Of a stretch of 64,000 nucleotides of DNA, positions 1 through 8,963 are shown piece after piece (within the stretch, counting starts at the first letter, position 1; the number at the start of each line of letters is the position of its first letter). Origin of the DNA: Leptobacterium sp964389205 (GTDB taxonomy: Bacteria; Bacteroidota; Bacteroidia; Flavobacteriales; Flavobacteriaceae); assembly GCA_964389205.1 (NCBI GenBank), contig CAYMDH010000004.1, positions 1 to 64,000 on the forward strand. The letters are read 5' to 3'. Below the pieces are notes generated by a model that was given only the letters and a program-made list of their open reading frames with translations, was not told the origin of the DNA and made no database searches. A program made the position numbers and the translations under genes.

Positions 1-108
1 ATTGTTCAAAAACTTTAACAAACTTGTCTCACCTAGATTTTTCTAAAAAGCTTAGTGTTTTCTTCTGCCAGAGATACAGAAGTTTTTTCAAGGTATAAGC
101 ATTCATGA

Positions 109-315
109 ACGAACAAGTTTTTTTTAGATTTATATGATGTTTCATTAGAAAATTCAACTACAGAAGTATCTAAACTTTTGAAAGTACTCAATATTGAATA
201 CCACGAATCTACAACAGCTCTTACTAAAGACGGTTTTACTGTATATTTCACTAGAAGCAGTTATCTAGAGAAAAAATATAAAAAAGTAAATAAATTTAAA
301 ATAATATCTCAATAA
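109..315 (+). pseudogene. 3' remnant of a frame-disrupted gene
   Basis: This stretch is open on the + strand and ends at TAA 313-315. It has no internal ATG. Upstream, the apparent coding continuity moves through the other two + frames (frame 3 until about 99, frame 2 until about 125), as expected for a gene with small indels or for low-quality sequence at the window edge. A T8 run at 118-125 lies at one of the frame changes. I recognise no family. It converges on the acyltransferase gene at 349-891. A weak hairpin (CAATAAC at 310-316, GTTATTG at 334-340) follows the stop. The antisense ORF at 33-251 is an alternative reading that I consider less likely. Confidence 0.3.
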
Positions 316-348
316 CTTCATAAATAGCAAATTGAGTTATTGTTTTCA

Positions 349-891
349 TTAAGTATACTCCGGTATTTTTCCAATTACATTCTTAAAAAAAGGTTTCATT
401 TTTTTAAAATCATCATCTATATTACCTGAAGGATAAAAAGCTTCAGCTATTTTTATCTGTTTCTTCCCATAATCAAAGGCCACCATAATAATAGGTACTG
501 ATGCCTCCTTGGCTATATAATAAAACCCTGTTTTCCAAACAGCTACTTTTTTTCGTGTTCCTTCTGGAGCAAGTGCCAATTTAAATTCATCCTTTCTATT
601 AAAAATAGAAGCGATGGCTTGTACACTATTTTGTCCAGGAGTTCTATCTAAAGGAGCTCCTCCCATCCATCTAAAATACCAGCCATAAGGTTTCTTAAAC
701 AACTCTTTTTTTCCTACATAATTTATATTAACACCTGATATTCTTCTCAATAGTAAACCCATATAAAAATCGTGCCAACTGGTATGTGGAATTACTATAA
801 TAACATATTTTTTGAGTTCTGGAAAAGCACCTATAAGTTGCCACCCCATAAGTTTGAAATAAATAAATTTAGCTACTGCTCTCATTATCAT
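349..891 (-). CDS. 1-acyl-glycerol-3-phosphate acyltransferase-like protein (PlsC family)
   Basis: A 180-residue protein with the lysophospholipid acyltransferase signature HTSWHD (H36 to D41, the HX4D catalytic motif) and a later PEGTRKK block, which is the phosphate-binding EGTR motif. It lacks long membrane helices, so it belongs to the short soluble or peripheral PlsC-like proteins seen in Bacteroidota. Expected role: acyl transfer to a lysolipid at the inner membrane; the exact acceptor cannot be read from sequence. Its ATG overlaps the stop of the upstream HAD gene (ATGA). With kdsB at the head of the operon, a lipid or LPS role is a reasonable inference. Confidence 0.8.
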   Translation of the reverse strand: MIMRAVAKFIYFKLMGWQLIGAFPELKKYVIIVIPHTSWHDFYMGLLLRRISGVNINYVGKKELFKKPYGWYFRWMGGAPLDRTPGQNSVQAIASIFNRKDEFKLALAPEGTRKKVAVWKTGFYYIAKEASVPIIMVAFDYGKKQIKIAEAFYPSGNIDDDFKKMKPFFKNVIGKIPEYT

Positions 892-1583
892 AAATAATCT
901 AACACCTCTTTAATAGATGCAATTGTTAAATACGTGTCTTTTTCTTCAGATATAGCTACTTTTTCATGTTCCCATGTAGTATGAAAAGGAACATGAATAG
1001 CTTGCGAGCCTATATTAACAATAGGCAACACATCAGATTTTAAAGAATTTCCTATCATAAGAAACTCTGAAACTTGTATTTCTAAATGTTCTAATAAATT
1101 TAAATAATTACTCTCTTTTTTATCGCTTAAAACCTCTATATAGTGAAAGTATTTAGATAATCTAGATTTTTCAAGTTTTCGTTCTTGATCAAGAAGATCT
1201 CCTTTGGTTAAAAGTATTAATCGATATTTTTTACTTAATTCTTGCAATACAAACTCTATAGAATCTATAAGCTCTACAGGCATATCTAACATTTGTTTAC
1301 CTATCGCTATAATTTTAGAAATAACTTCATTAGGTGTATTATTATTTGATAAATCTATCGCAGATTCAATCATTGATAACATAAAACCTTTAATACCATA
1401 ACCATAAAGTGACAGGTTTTTTATTTCCATTTTAAAAAGCTCCTGATTAATTTTATTTTCTGTTTCATAGGCTGATAATAAATTTGCAAATTCATGCTCT
1501 GCCTCTCTAAAGTAAGTTTCATTTATCCATAGTGTATCATCTGCATCGAAACCTATTACTTTTATCTTTTCTTTTTGTATCAT
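888..1583 (-). CDS. HAD-superfamily hydrolase
   Basis: A 231-residue HAD phosphatase. Motif I is GFDADDTLW near the N terminus (nucleophile D13, acid/base D15). Motif II is the LLTKGD segment and motif III/IV is the GNSLKSD segment near the C terminus. The helical cap inserted after motif I is typical of YjjG/gph-like C1 HAD enzymes. The substrate is unknown. The gene overlaps kdsB upstream and the acyltransferase downstream by 4 nt each, so the three are surely co-transcribed. KDO-8-phosphate phosphatase activity would suit the kdsB neighbour, but KdsC enzymes are shorter and lack this cap, so I do not claim it. Confidence 0.85.
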   Translation of the reverse strand: MIQKEKIKVIGFDADDTLWINETYFREAEHEFANLLSAYETENKINQELFKMEIKNLSLYGYGIKGFMLSMIESAIDLSNNNTPNEVISKIIAIGKQMLDMPVELIDSIEFVLQELSKKYRLILLTKGDLLDQERKLEKSRLSKYFHYIEVLSDKKESNYLNLLEHLEIQVSEFLMIGNSLKSDVLPIVNIGSQAIHVPFHTTWEHEKVAISEEKDTYLTIASIKEVLDYL

Positions 1584-2317
1584 TTTAATGATTTCAATAC
1601 TAATTTTGCTTTTTCTAAATCTTCTGGAGTATCAATTCCTATTGCCGATGCTTCCGTAGCTATCATTTTAATCTTTTTTCCATATTCTAAATAACGTATT
1701 GCCTCAATTTTCTCTGCCGCTTCTAAAGGAAGCATTGGTAAATTATAAAAATCTAGCAATGCTTGTTTTCTAAAAGCATATACTCCTTTATGCTTATAAT
1801 ATGGATGCTTTTTTGTAGTATCCCTTAAATAAGGAATAGGTGATCTTGAAAAATAAAGTGCAAAATTCCAATGATCTACAATAACTTTTACAGTATTTGG
1901 GTTTTCAATTTCTTCTTTATCTGATATAGGAATCATCAAAGATGCTAAATCTATTTCATTATCAATATCTTTCTTAAAAACCGCTATAACATCACGTAAA
2001 CTATCGGTATCTATAAAAGGTTCATCACCTTGAACATTTACTACAATGTCTACAGGCATATTTTTAACTGCTTCTGCTATTCTATCACTTCCGCATTCGT
2101 GTTCTTTTATACTCATAATGGCTTTACCACCATGATTTGTAATTTCATTAAAAATGATATCACTATCGGTAACAACAAATACTTCTTCAAATAAATTGGT
2201 TGCTTTTGCTGCTTCATAAGTGCGTAAAATAACTGTTTTACCTTCCAATTCTTTCATTAATTTTCCTGGAAATCGAGATGCTGAGTAACGTGCAGGAATC
2301 ATTGAAATTATTTTCAT
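1580..2317 (-). CDS. kdsB: 3-deoxy-manno-octulosonate cytidylyltransferase
   Basis: A 245-residue CMP-KDO synthetase. The N-terminal nucleotide-binding motif is PARYSASRFPGK, followed by the VVTDSD and VNVQGDEPF segments that bind Mg-CTP, and a late IDTPEDL motif. Family length is about 245, so it is full length. It activates KDO with CTP in the cytoplasm for the lipid A inner core. It is the first gene of a three-gene minus-strand operon with the HAD hydrolase and the acyltransferase. Confidence 0.95.
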   Translation of the reverse strand: MKIISMIPARYSASRFPGKLMKELEGKTVILRTYEAAKATNLFEEVFVVTDSDIIFNEITNHGGKAIMSIKEHECGSDRIAEAVKNMPVDIVVNVQGDEPFIDTDSLRDVIAVFKKDIDNEIDLASLMIPISDKEEIENPNTVKVIVDHWNFALYFSRSPIPYLRDTTKKHPYYKHKGVYAFRKQALLDFYNLPMLPLEAAEKIEAIRYLEYGKKIKMIATEASAIGIDTPEDLEKAKLVLKSLK

Positions 2318-2352
2318 TTTCTATACATTGAAAATTTATATTATAAACTGTG

Positions 2353-2922
2353 TCATTGTTTTCTTCGGGGTCTTATTTTTCTGTAAAATAAAAAAACAAT
2401 ACTTAAAATAATGATTACTAATACTACTGCTAATATAGGTGCAAAAACAGAAGCTGTAGATACTGCTACGGCTGTTCCTGTTTCTATTGTAGATACCACA
2501 GGATTTGCTAAACCACCAGTAGTTGCTGTAGATCCTAATCGTGTGGTAGTTGTAGCTCCTTTTATGGCTGTAGCTGTACCACCACCAGCTATGATAGCTA
2601 AAGCCCAAGTAACTGTGGGGTTTAAATCGGCTATTGTAGAAACCATGACTGCTGTACCTGCTATTGTGGCTAATGGTAATGCTATACTATCTAACAAATT
2701 ATCTACCCAAGGAATAAAATAAGTAAAGATTTCTACAAGGGTGGCAACTCCTAAAGTAATGACTGCTGCTACACTACCTATCCATTCCCAGTTTTCATTT
2801 AGTTCCCATATATTAAAATAAGCTGCTAAGCTTAAAGCAAATAATGGAAGAAAAACACGAAAGCCTACAGAGGCTGCCAATCCTATTCCTAAAAAGAGAC
2901 TTATAATTGTTTCTGAAGTCAT
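2353..2922 (-). CDS. DUF4126 membrane protein
   Basis: A 189-residue protein with about four hydrophobic helices, a long Ala/Thr/Gly-rich stretch in the middle (about residues 100-150) and a basic C-terminal tail (RKIRPRRKQ). This matches the DUF4126 family of predicted integral membrane proteins. No catalytic motif is visible and the function is unknown. It ends 35 nt upstream of the kdsB start on the same strand, so it may share a transcript with that operon. The T/A/G-rich region yields long shadow ORFs on both strands. Confidence 0.8.
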   Translation of the reverse strand: MTSETIISLFLGIGLAASVGFRVFLPLFALSLAAYFNIWELNENWEWIGSVAAVITLGVATLVEIFTYFIPWVDNLLDSIALPLATIAGTAVMVSTIADLNPTVTWALAIIAGGGTATAIKGATTTTRLGSTATTGGLANPVVSTIETGTAVAVSTASVFAPILAVVLVIIILSIVFLFYRKIRPRRKQ

Positions 2923-2953
2923 TTAAAAATTCTTTATAGTCTAATATAAGGTT

Positions 2954-4381
2954 TTAATCTTCAGTGAAAAAATCCTTTTTAAAACCTATTAAATACAATT
3001 TGTTTTTTGCTCTAGTAACGGCTGTATATAACCATCTTAAGTATTCTTTATCTACTCCATTTGGAGCAAAGGGCTGTTCTATAAATACATTAGTCCATTG
3101 TCCTCCTTGTGATTTATGACATGTAATAGCATATGAAAATTTAACTTGAAGTGCATTAAAATATTTATTTCCTTTTACTTTTAAAAATTTTCTATATTTC
3201 GATGTTTCATCGTCATAATCTTGCATCACTTCTTGATATAAACGATTAGAATCTTCATAGGGTAAAGCAGGCGTATTAGCATCTATAGTATCTAGTAACA
3301 AAACAGTTTCAAACGGTTTTTGTTTTGGATAATCAACCATTCGTACACGTACTTCTGCAAAACGAAATCCATACAATTCTTTAATAGCAAAAATTTCAAG
3401 TACTTCTATTATATCACCATTTGCTATAAAACCAGCTTCTGATGTCGTCTTAATCCAGAAGTAATTATTTCGTACTACCATTAAATAATCTCCTGAAGTT
3501 AATTCGTTTTCATGAAAAAGAATTCTACTTCTTATTTGTTGGTTATATTGATTTGCTCTCTTGTTAGATCTAACAATAATTGCGGTTTCCTCTTTCCCAT
3601 TTTCTGAATATGAGTTATTGATAGCGTCTTGAATTTCATGTCCATCTATCAATCGAACAATATCTGAAAAACCATTAAGATGAAATTTAAAATCATCATA
3701 AAAATTTGAGAAAAGTTGCTCTCTTAAATTAGTAGCATTTAAAAGAATTCCAGAATCTTCAGCCTGTCGAACTACTTCATCTAACTCTATAAGTGTTACA
3801 TCCTTATTGTAATTAAGTGATAGATTATCTTCATTTAATGCGGGGCTTATATCTAAATTAACAGGAGGCAATTGTGCCGTATCTCCTATTAATAATAATT
3901 TACATTGATGTCCAGAATATACATATAACATTAAATCATCTAACAAAGATCCGTTCTCAAAAAGCTTAGAATCACTTTGTATGTCTGATATCATAGAAGC
4001 TTCATCTACTACAAAAACAGTATTTCTATGTTTATTAGGTTGCAACACAAAACGCACTCCTCCATTCTTTTGTTTTCTGGGCATATAAATTGCTTTATGA
4101 ATTGTTAAAGCTTTAGCGCCAGAATAGTTGGTTATTACTTTTGCTGCCCTTCCCGTTGGAGCCATTAATACTGCTTTTAACTTGGCATTCCATAAATTAG
4201 CAACTAATGTCCCTATTATAGTAGTTTTTCCTGTTCCTGCGTATCCTTTTAAAAGAAAAAGGTGTTCTTTTTCTTTTTCAAACAAAAAAGAAGATAATTG
4301 TTTTAATACTTCATCTTGTTTTGAAGTAGGCGAATGCGGAAATTTATCCTTAAGTAACTTATAAAAAGATGTTAGGTCCAT
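2954..4381 (-). CDS. RecD-like ATP-dependent DNA helicase (SF1, UvrD-type C domain)
   Basis: A 475-residue SF1B helicase. Walker A is GYAGTGKT (residues 46-53), Walker B is VVDEASM, and the C-terminal UvrD-like domain has YAITCHKSQG and a terminal YTAVTRAK motif. It is much shorter than RecD2 and lacks the N-terminal HhH domain, as in the single-gene RecD-like helicases of Flavobacteria. It probably acts in DNA repair or recombination, independently of RecBC. It is transcribed alone, divergently from the gene at 4495. Confidence 0.85.
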   Translation of the reverse strand: MDLTSFYKLLKDKFPHSPTSKQDEVLKQLSSFLFEKEKEHLFLLKGYAGTGKTTIIGTLVANLWNAKLKAVLMAPTGRAAKVITNYSGAKALTIHKAIYMPRKQKNGGVRFVLQPNKHRNTVFVVDEASMISDIQSDSKLFENGSLLDDLMLYVYSGHQCKLLLIGDTAQLPPVNLDISPALNEDNLSLNYNKDVTLIELDEVVRQAEDSGILLNATNLREQLFSNFYDDFKFHLNGFSDIVRLIDGHEIQDAINNSYSENGKEETAIIVRSNKRANQYNQQIRSRILFHENELTSGDYLMVVRNNYFWIKTTSEAGFIANGDIIEVLEIFAIKELYGFRFAEVRVRMVDYPKQKPFETVLLLDTIDANTPALPYEDSNRLYQEVMQDYDDETSKYRKFLKVKGNKYFNALQVKFSYAITCHKSQGGQWTNVFIEQPFAPNGVDKEYLRWLYTAVTRAKNKLYLIGFKKDFFTED

Positions 4382-4452
4382 GAAGTCCTTTTCTAGCCCA
4401 AAGTTAACAATGTTTTTTAAGGCAAAATACTTTCATGATTAAAAAAAAATTG

Positions 4453-4460
4453 TAGATTTG
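4453..4460 (+). promoter_or_regulatory. Bacteroidota -7 promoter element
   Basis: TAGATTTG is an exact TAnnTTTG match, 34 nt before the ATG at 4495. The -33 region is weak (TTTC near 4432). It would drive the 4495-7116 gene run. Confidence 0.6.
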
Positions 4461-4494
4461 CTATGTATCATTAATTAACCATTAATAGTAAATA

Positions 4495-5229
4495 ATGTTA
4501 ACAGCAGTAATTTTAGTAGTAGCCATAGTATTAACAGTACTTATTGTATTTTTAATTAATAAATTTCTTCCAAAAAAATTAAAACCAATTGTAATATTGG
4601 CTTTTTGGGGATTATCTGCACTTTTTGCATACCAAATTTATCAATCGATAAACCTTCCTATTAAATTTGAGAAAATAAAAACAGATCGTTATTCTGTAGT
4701 TATTAAAAAATTAAAAGATATTAGAGACGCACAAGATGCTCATAGAACAGTAACTGGTAGTTTTGCTGGTAACTTTGATAATCTAGTTAAGTTTATCGAT
4801 ACTGCAGAATTTGTTTTAACGCAACAAAGAGATTCTTCCTATACAGAGTACAGTGATATCTATAAAATTGATCAATTGAAAGAAGTTATTGTAATTGACA
4901 CTCTAGGTTTTAGATCTGTTAAAGATTCTATTTTTGGTAATTCTGATCGTTATAAAACAATGGCTGATGTTCCATTTGCACAAAACAATGAAAAATTTGA
5001 AATGAAAGCTGAGAAGCTTAATAAAAATGGATATATCGCTGCTGTTTTTGAAACTAAGGTAAAAAAGAGTGTAATTCTTTGGGATCAACCAAAAGATTTA
5101 CTAGCTAAAGAAAATGATCAAATATCTGTTGACGAGGTAAACGGATCTGAAATTATTCTTGGATCATTAACAGACGTGAGTACCAATGGTAATTGGCCTC
5201 CACTTTATGACACAAAAGATAGAAAATAA
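4495..5229 (+). CDS. Conserved hypothetical membrane protein
   Basis: A 244-residue protein with two N-terminal transmembrane helices (about residues 3-24 and 31-48) and a soluble C-terminal domain that is probably periplasmic. No catalytic motif is seen. Proteins with this layout precede DUF3822-rsmD in flavobacterial genomes; that statement rests on general familiarity with the lineage. Its 3' end overlaps the next gene by 23 nt, which argues for translational coupling. Confidence 0.75.
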   Translation: MLTAVILVVAIVLTVLIVFLINKFLPKKLKPIVILAFWGLSALFAYQIYQSINLPIKFEKIKTDRYSVVIKKLKDIRDAQDAHRTVTGSFAGNFDNLVKFIDTAEFVLTQQRDSSYTEYSDIYKIDQLKEVIVIDTLGFRSVKDSIFGNSDRYKTMADVPFAQNNEKFEMKAEKLNKNGYIAAVFETKVKKSVILWDQPKDLLAKENDQISVDEVNGSEIILGSLTDVSTNGNWPPLYDTKDRK

Positions 5230-6031
5230 TATACCCGATTTAACTAATAAAGAATTGTCCATTCAGGTAAACTTGAGTGGACTTTCTTTTTATGTTCTAA
5301 ATAGACCTAGTAATACTATTGAAATTATTCAACATTATACTTTTGAAACTGTTCAAAACCCTGAGCAATTACTCATAGAAATTGAAAGTATATTTAACGA
5401 TAAAGCAATATATAAGGCATTAAGAAAAGTTACTATTGTACATGTAAATACTCTTTCTTCCTTTGTTCCTAAATCTCTTTTTAACGAATCAAATTTATCA
5501 GACTATTTAAAGTTTAATGTAAAAATATTACCTACAGATTTTCTCACATTTGATGAAATAGGGAATAGTGATCTTATAAATGTGTATGTTCCTTATGTAA
5601 ATATCAATAACTTTTTCTTTGACTTTTTTGGAACTTTTGAATATAAACATCACGCTAGTATTCTTATTGAAACATTATTATACGCAGCTCCTAAAAGTGA
5701 AGACGCATTGATGTATGTTCATGTAGAAGATACTCATTTTGAAATTATAGTTATCAAGGACAAAAAATTGCTGTTTTATAATTCTTTTGAGTACAGTACC
5801 AAAGAAGATTTTATTTATTACATATTATTTACTGCAGAACAATTAAATTTAAATCCAGAAAAATTTATACTCCAATGTATTGGTAATATTACAGAAGATG
5901 ACTCCACCTATAAAGTTGCTCATACTTATATCAGGAATATAAGTATTTACAGGTCTTTATCAAATTATGAATATCCAGAAGATCAAATTTCAACAAATCA
6001 TTCTTCTTTTATTCTTGAAAATTCATTTTAA
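5207..6031 (+). CDS. DUF3822 family protein
   Basis: About 274 residues from the ATG at 5207; the frame is open from 5186, but MTQKIENN is the natural start. The sequence fits the DUF3822 family, which has an actin/ASKHA-like fold and no known activity. It overlaps the preceding gene by 23 nt, and its TAA shares one base with the rsmD ATG (TAATG), so the three genes form one operon. A link to rRNA methylation by context is inference only. Confidence 0.8.
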   Translation: MTQKIENNIPDLTNKELSIQVNLSGLSFYVLNRPSNTIEIIQHYTFETVQNPEQLLIEIESIFNDKAIYKALRKVTIVHVNTLSSFVPKSLFNESNLSDYLKFNVKILPTDFLTFDEIGNSDLINVYVPYVNINNFFFDFFGTFEYKHHASILIETLLYAAPKSEDALMYVHVEDTHFEIIVIKDKKLLFYNSFEYSTKEDFIYYILFTAEQLNLNPEKFILQCIGNITEDDSTYKVAHTYIRNISIYRSLSNYEYPEDQISTNHSSFILENSF

Positions 6032-6567
6032 TGCGCATCATATCTGGAACACATAAAGGAAAAAGACTCTCTGCCCCAAAAAAGCTTCCTGTTAGACCCA
6101 CTACAGATTTTGCTAAAGAAGCGTTATTCAATATTTTAAATAATTATTATCATTTTAGTGATGTAAGTCTATTAGATTTATTTGCTGGAATTGGTAGTAT
6201 AAGTTTCGAGTTTGCTTCCAGAGGATCTCAAGAAATAACAGCCGTAGACGTTAATTCAGGCTGTATTCAATACATTACTAAAATTACTGAAGAATTAAAC
6301 TTTCCAATAGATAGTATTAAAAGTGATGTTTTTAAATATTTAGAACGTACCAAAATAAAAACCGATTTAGTTTTTGCAGATCCTCCCTATAATTTTGAAA
6401 TTGATCAATTTGAAACCATTGTAGAGCTCGTTTTTAAAAATAACCTTTTAGAAAAAGATGGATTTTTAATTGTTGAACACTCTAAACATACTGATTTAAG
6501 CCATCTTCCTCAATTTAGTTTCTTCAAAAGATATGGAGGCAGTGTATTTAGTTTCTTTGAAGGTTAA
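6031..6567 (+). CDS. rsmD: 16S rRNA (guanine966-N2)-methyltransferase
   Basis: A 178-residue RsmD. It opens with the conserved MRIISG..KG segment, has a SAM-binding motif I in the LLDLFAGIGSISFE stretch, and the catalytic ADPPY motif of N6/N2 amino-methyltransferases. The length is normal. It methylates G966 of 16S rRNA in the assembled 30S. It is the last gene of the 4495 operon and is followed by a promoter for the next gene. Confidence 0.93.
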   Translation: MRIISGTHKGKRLSAPKKLPVRPTTDFAKEALFNILNNYYHFSDVSLLDLFAGIGSISFEFASRGSQEITAVDVNSGCIQYITKITEELNFPIDSIKSDVFKYLERTKIKTDLVFADPPYNFEIDQFETIVELVFKNNLLEKDGFLIVEHSKHTDLSHLPQFSFFKRYGGSVFSFFEG

Positions 6568-6612
6568 TTTTATTTTGTTTGATTATTTTAATTAAAGTTT
6601 AAACAAAATTTG

Positions 6613-6620
6613 TATTTTTG
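6613..6620 (+). promoter_or_regulatory. -7 promoter element deciding the start of the next gene
   Basis: TATTTTTG matches TAnnTTTG exactly. It lies inside the longest frame of the next gene, which opens with TTG at 6610. A coding start overlapping the -7 box is implausible, so GTG at 6637, about 10 nt after the expected transcription start, is preferred. Confidence 0.55.
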
Positions 6621-6636
6621 TTTGAAACGATTCATA

Positions 6637-7116
6637 GTGAAAATCTATCGACTACACACCAAACAAGAATTACCTATATCTATTGATAAAGCATGGAGTT
6701 TTCTTTCAGATCCCGCAAATCTGAAAGTAATAACTCCGGAATCTATGAAGTTTGAAGTTATATCTGGAGCAGATAGATCTATGTTTCCTGGGCAAATAAT
6801 TCAATACAAAGTAACCCCTATTGCTGGAATTAAAACAACTTGGGTAACTGAAATAACACATGTAGAGGATAAAAAATATTTCGTAGACGAGCAACGTTTC
6901 GGTCCGTATGCATTATGGCATCACAAACATTTCATCAAAGAAATTCCTGGGGGTATAGAAATGGAAGATATTGTTGACTATAAATTGCCTTTTGGAATTA
7001 TTGGAAGGATTGCACATCCCATCTTAGTAAAAAAGAAGCTTCGAGAAATTTTCAATTACAGAGAGAAAAAATTAATTTCATTATTTGGGGTAATTCCTGA
7101 TAAGGATAATGCTTGA
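6637..7116 (+). CDS. SRPBCC (START-like) family protein, ligand-binding
   Basis: About 159 residues from GTG 6637. The sequence fits the SRPBCC helix-grip fold: an N-terminal beta strand, then the ISIDKAWSFLSDP helix typical of polyketide cyclase-like and CoxG-like members, and a long C-terminal helix. No catalytic residues can be assigned. In many Flavobacteria such a gene sits directly before a photolyase gene. Here the stop codon is 3 nt before the photolyase ATG, so co-transcription and a shared role in light or UV response are likely. Confidence 0.75.
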   Translation: MKIYRLHTKQELPISIDKAWSFLSDPANLKVITPESMKFEVISGADRSMFPGQIIQYKVTPIAGIKTTWVTEITHVEDKKYFVDEQRFGPYALWHHKHFIKEIPGGIEMEDIVDYKLPFGIIGRIAHPILVKKKLREIFNYREKKLISLFGVIPDKDNA

Positions 7117-7118
7117 TA

Positions 7119-8423
7119 ATGCAAACAGAAGAAATAAATATATTCTGGTTTCGTCGAGATTTAAGATTAGATGATAACACTGCTTTAAATGCTGCATTAA
7201 AAGAAGGTAAACCCGTTTTACCTATATTTATTTTTGACAGCAATATTCTTGACAAACTTCCAAAAAATGATGCTAGATTAGCATTCATACACCGTACACT
7301 TCATAAAATTAAAAAAGAGCTAGAAAACAAATACAATAGTACATTAGCACTTTTCCATGGAGATCCTTTGCAAATCTATAAAGAGCTCATTAAAACTTAT
7401 AAAATAGCTGTAGTTTATACCAATCATGATTATGAACCTTATGCATTAAAAAGAGATCAAGAAATTTATAGGTTATTAAAAATTAATGCTATAAGTTTTA
7501 AAACTTTTAAAGATCAAGTGATTTTTGAAAAAGATGAAGTTGTTAAAGCAGATGGAAGTCCTTACATGGTTTATACTCCATATATGCGAAAATGGAAAGA
7601 AGTGTTTGCTACCAGTTATAAAGCAGTTAATACTGTTTTTAATCCCTTAAATTTTTTAAAAAAATATACATTTCCTGATCTTTCTCTTGAAAGCCTAGGG
7701 TTTAAAGAAACTACGCTGATCCCACTTCCATATAATGATTCTCCTACCCTAATTCAAAAGTATGAAGCTACTCGCAATTTCCCAGCCATTGCAGGGACAT
7801 CTTATCTAGGAGTATACTTACGATTTGGGACTGTTAGTGTGCGAAGCATTATTAAAAAAGCAATTGCTGAAAAAAACGAAACATTTTGGAATGAACTTAT
7901 TTGGCGAGAGTTTTTTATGCAAATTTTGTGGCATTTTCCATATACCTCAAAAAATAGCTTTAAAAAAAAGTACGATAGAATTCAATGGAACAATAACGAA
8001 ACTGATTTTAAAAACTGGTGTGAAGGGAAAACTGGATATCCACTTGTTGATGCTGGCATGCGACAACTAAATAAAACGGGGTTTATGCACAATCGGGTAC
8101 GAATGCTAGTAGGTAGTTTTTTATGCAAACATTTACTTATTGATTGGAGATGGGGAGAAGCATATTTTGCTGAAAAATTATTTGATTATGAAATGGCCAG
8201 TAATATTGGGAATTGGCAATGGGTAGCCGGGTGCGGTGTAGATGCTGCTCCTTATTTTAGAATATTTAACCCTATTACTCAAGTGAAAAAATTTGATGCA
8301 GATCTAAAATATATTAATTTATGGGTGGAAGATTTGAACGAACTAACATATCCTCAACCTATTATTGATCATAAATTGGCTAGAGAAAGATGTCTTGAAA
8401 CTTATAAAAAAGCATTAAATTAA
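7119..8423 (+). CDS. Deoxyribodipyrimidine photolyase / cryptochrome family
   Basis: A 434-residue FAD-dependent photolyase, taking the ATG at 7119 (MQTEEIN). The N-terminal photolyase domain opens with the FWFRRDLRLDDN motif. The C-terminal FAD domain carries the WRWGEAYFAEKL-type block and the ASNIGNWQWVAGCG segment with the electron-transfer tryptophans. It repairs UV-induced cyclobutane dimers with blue light. The length is that of class I CPD photolyases (about 430-470), and no long C-terminal extension of signalling cryptochromes is present. Confidence 0.9.
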   Translation: MQTEEINIFWFRRDLRLDDNTALNAALKEGKPVLPIFIFDSNILDKLPKNDARLAFIHRTLHKIKKELENKYNSTLALFHGDPLQIYKELIKTYKIAVVYTNHDYEPYALKRDQEIYRLLKINAISFKTFKDQVIFEKDEVVKADGSPYMVYTPYMRKWKEVFATSYKAVNTVFNPLNFLKKYTFPDLSLESLGFKETTLIPLPYNDSPTLIQKYEATRNFPAIAGTSYLGVYLRFGTVSVRSIIKKAIAEKNETFWNELIWREFFMQILWHFPYTSKNSFKKKYDRIQWNNNETDFKNWCEGKTGYPLVDAGMRQLNKTGFMHNRVRMLVGSFLCKHLLIDWRWGEAYFAEKLFDYEMASNIGNWQWVAGCGVDAAPYFRIFNPITQVKKFDADLKYINLWVEDLNELTYPQPIIDHKLARERCLETYKKALN

Positions 8424-8488
8424 CTTTTATTTAAAATACTCTAGAAAGCTTTTTTCTATCTTGTTAATTCAATCTTAAATAAACTATT

Positions 8489-8851
8489 ATGAAAACACAA
8501 GATGTAGCTAATCGTCTCATTTCAATGTGTAGAGAAGATAAAAACATGGAAGCCATTGAAGAACTATATGCTGATAATATTGTTAGCAAAGAAATGCCTG
8601 GAATGCCTGGAGAAACTGTTTCAGAAAAAGAGGCTGTTACTAAAAAAAGTGCAGATTGGTTAGCCAATGTTCAAGAGTTTCATAGCGGAGAAATATCAAA
8701 TCCATTAATAGCTGGAAACCATTTCTCTTGTAATATGAGTTTTGATGTTACTTTCAAAGATAGTGGTCGTAAACAAATAGAAGAAGTTTGTGTTTTTGAA
8801 GTAAATAACGGAAAGATCATAAATGAGCAATTTTTCTATTCTATGGAATAG
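8489..8851 (+). CDS. SnoaL-like / NTF2-like domain protein
   Basis: A 120-residue single-domain protein. The opening helix (DVANRLISMCREDK), the EELYADNIVSKEMPG segment and the closing strand ending NEQFFYSME fit the SnoaL-like NTF2 fold. Such proteins bind small ligands or act as isomerases; nothing here identifies a substrate. It is a monocistronic gene that ends in a strong terminator at 8883-8910. Confidence 0.7.
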   Translation: MKTQDVANRLISMCREDKNMEAIEELYADNIVSKEMPGMPGETVSEKEAVTKKSADWLANVQEFHSGEISNPLIAGNHFSCNMSFDVTFKDSGRKQIEEVCVFEVNNGKIINEQFFYSME

Positions 8852-8882
8852 TATATTAATTGGTTTACTTGAAAAAAATATT

Positions 8883-8910
8883 AAAAGGAGTGTGTTTACA
8901 CTCCTTTTTT
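8883..8910 (+). terminator. Rho-independent terminator
   Basis: The 11-bp stem AAAAGGAGTGT/ACACTCCTTTT with a 4-nt loop is followed by a T tract. It closes the SnoaL-like gene. Confidence 0.85.
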
Positions 8911-8963
8911 AATAGTATTAATATGCTAAAAAATTGGTATCTTGGGAAAACTATTTTTCAGGA

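Noticed and set aside
33..251. 72-codon ORF on the minus strand
   Set aside because: No recognisable protein; the + strand in this region looks more like coding sequence, and the ORF ends without an operon partner.
2336..2722. Minus- and plus-strand ORFs overlapping the DUF4126 gene
   Set aside because: Shadows of the Ala/Thr/Gly-rich coding region; their translations are low-complexity.
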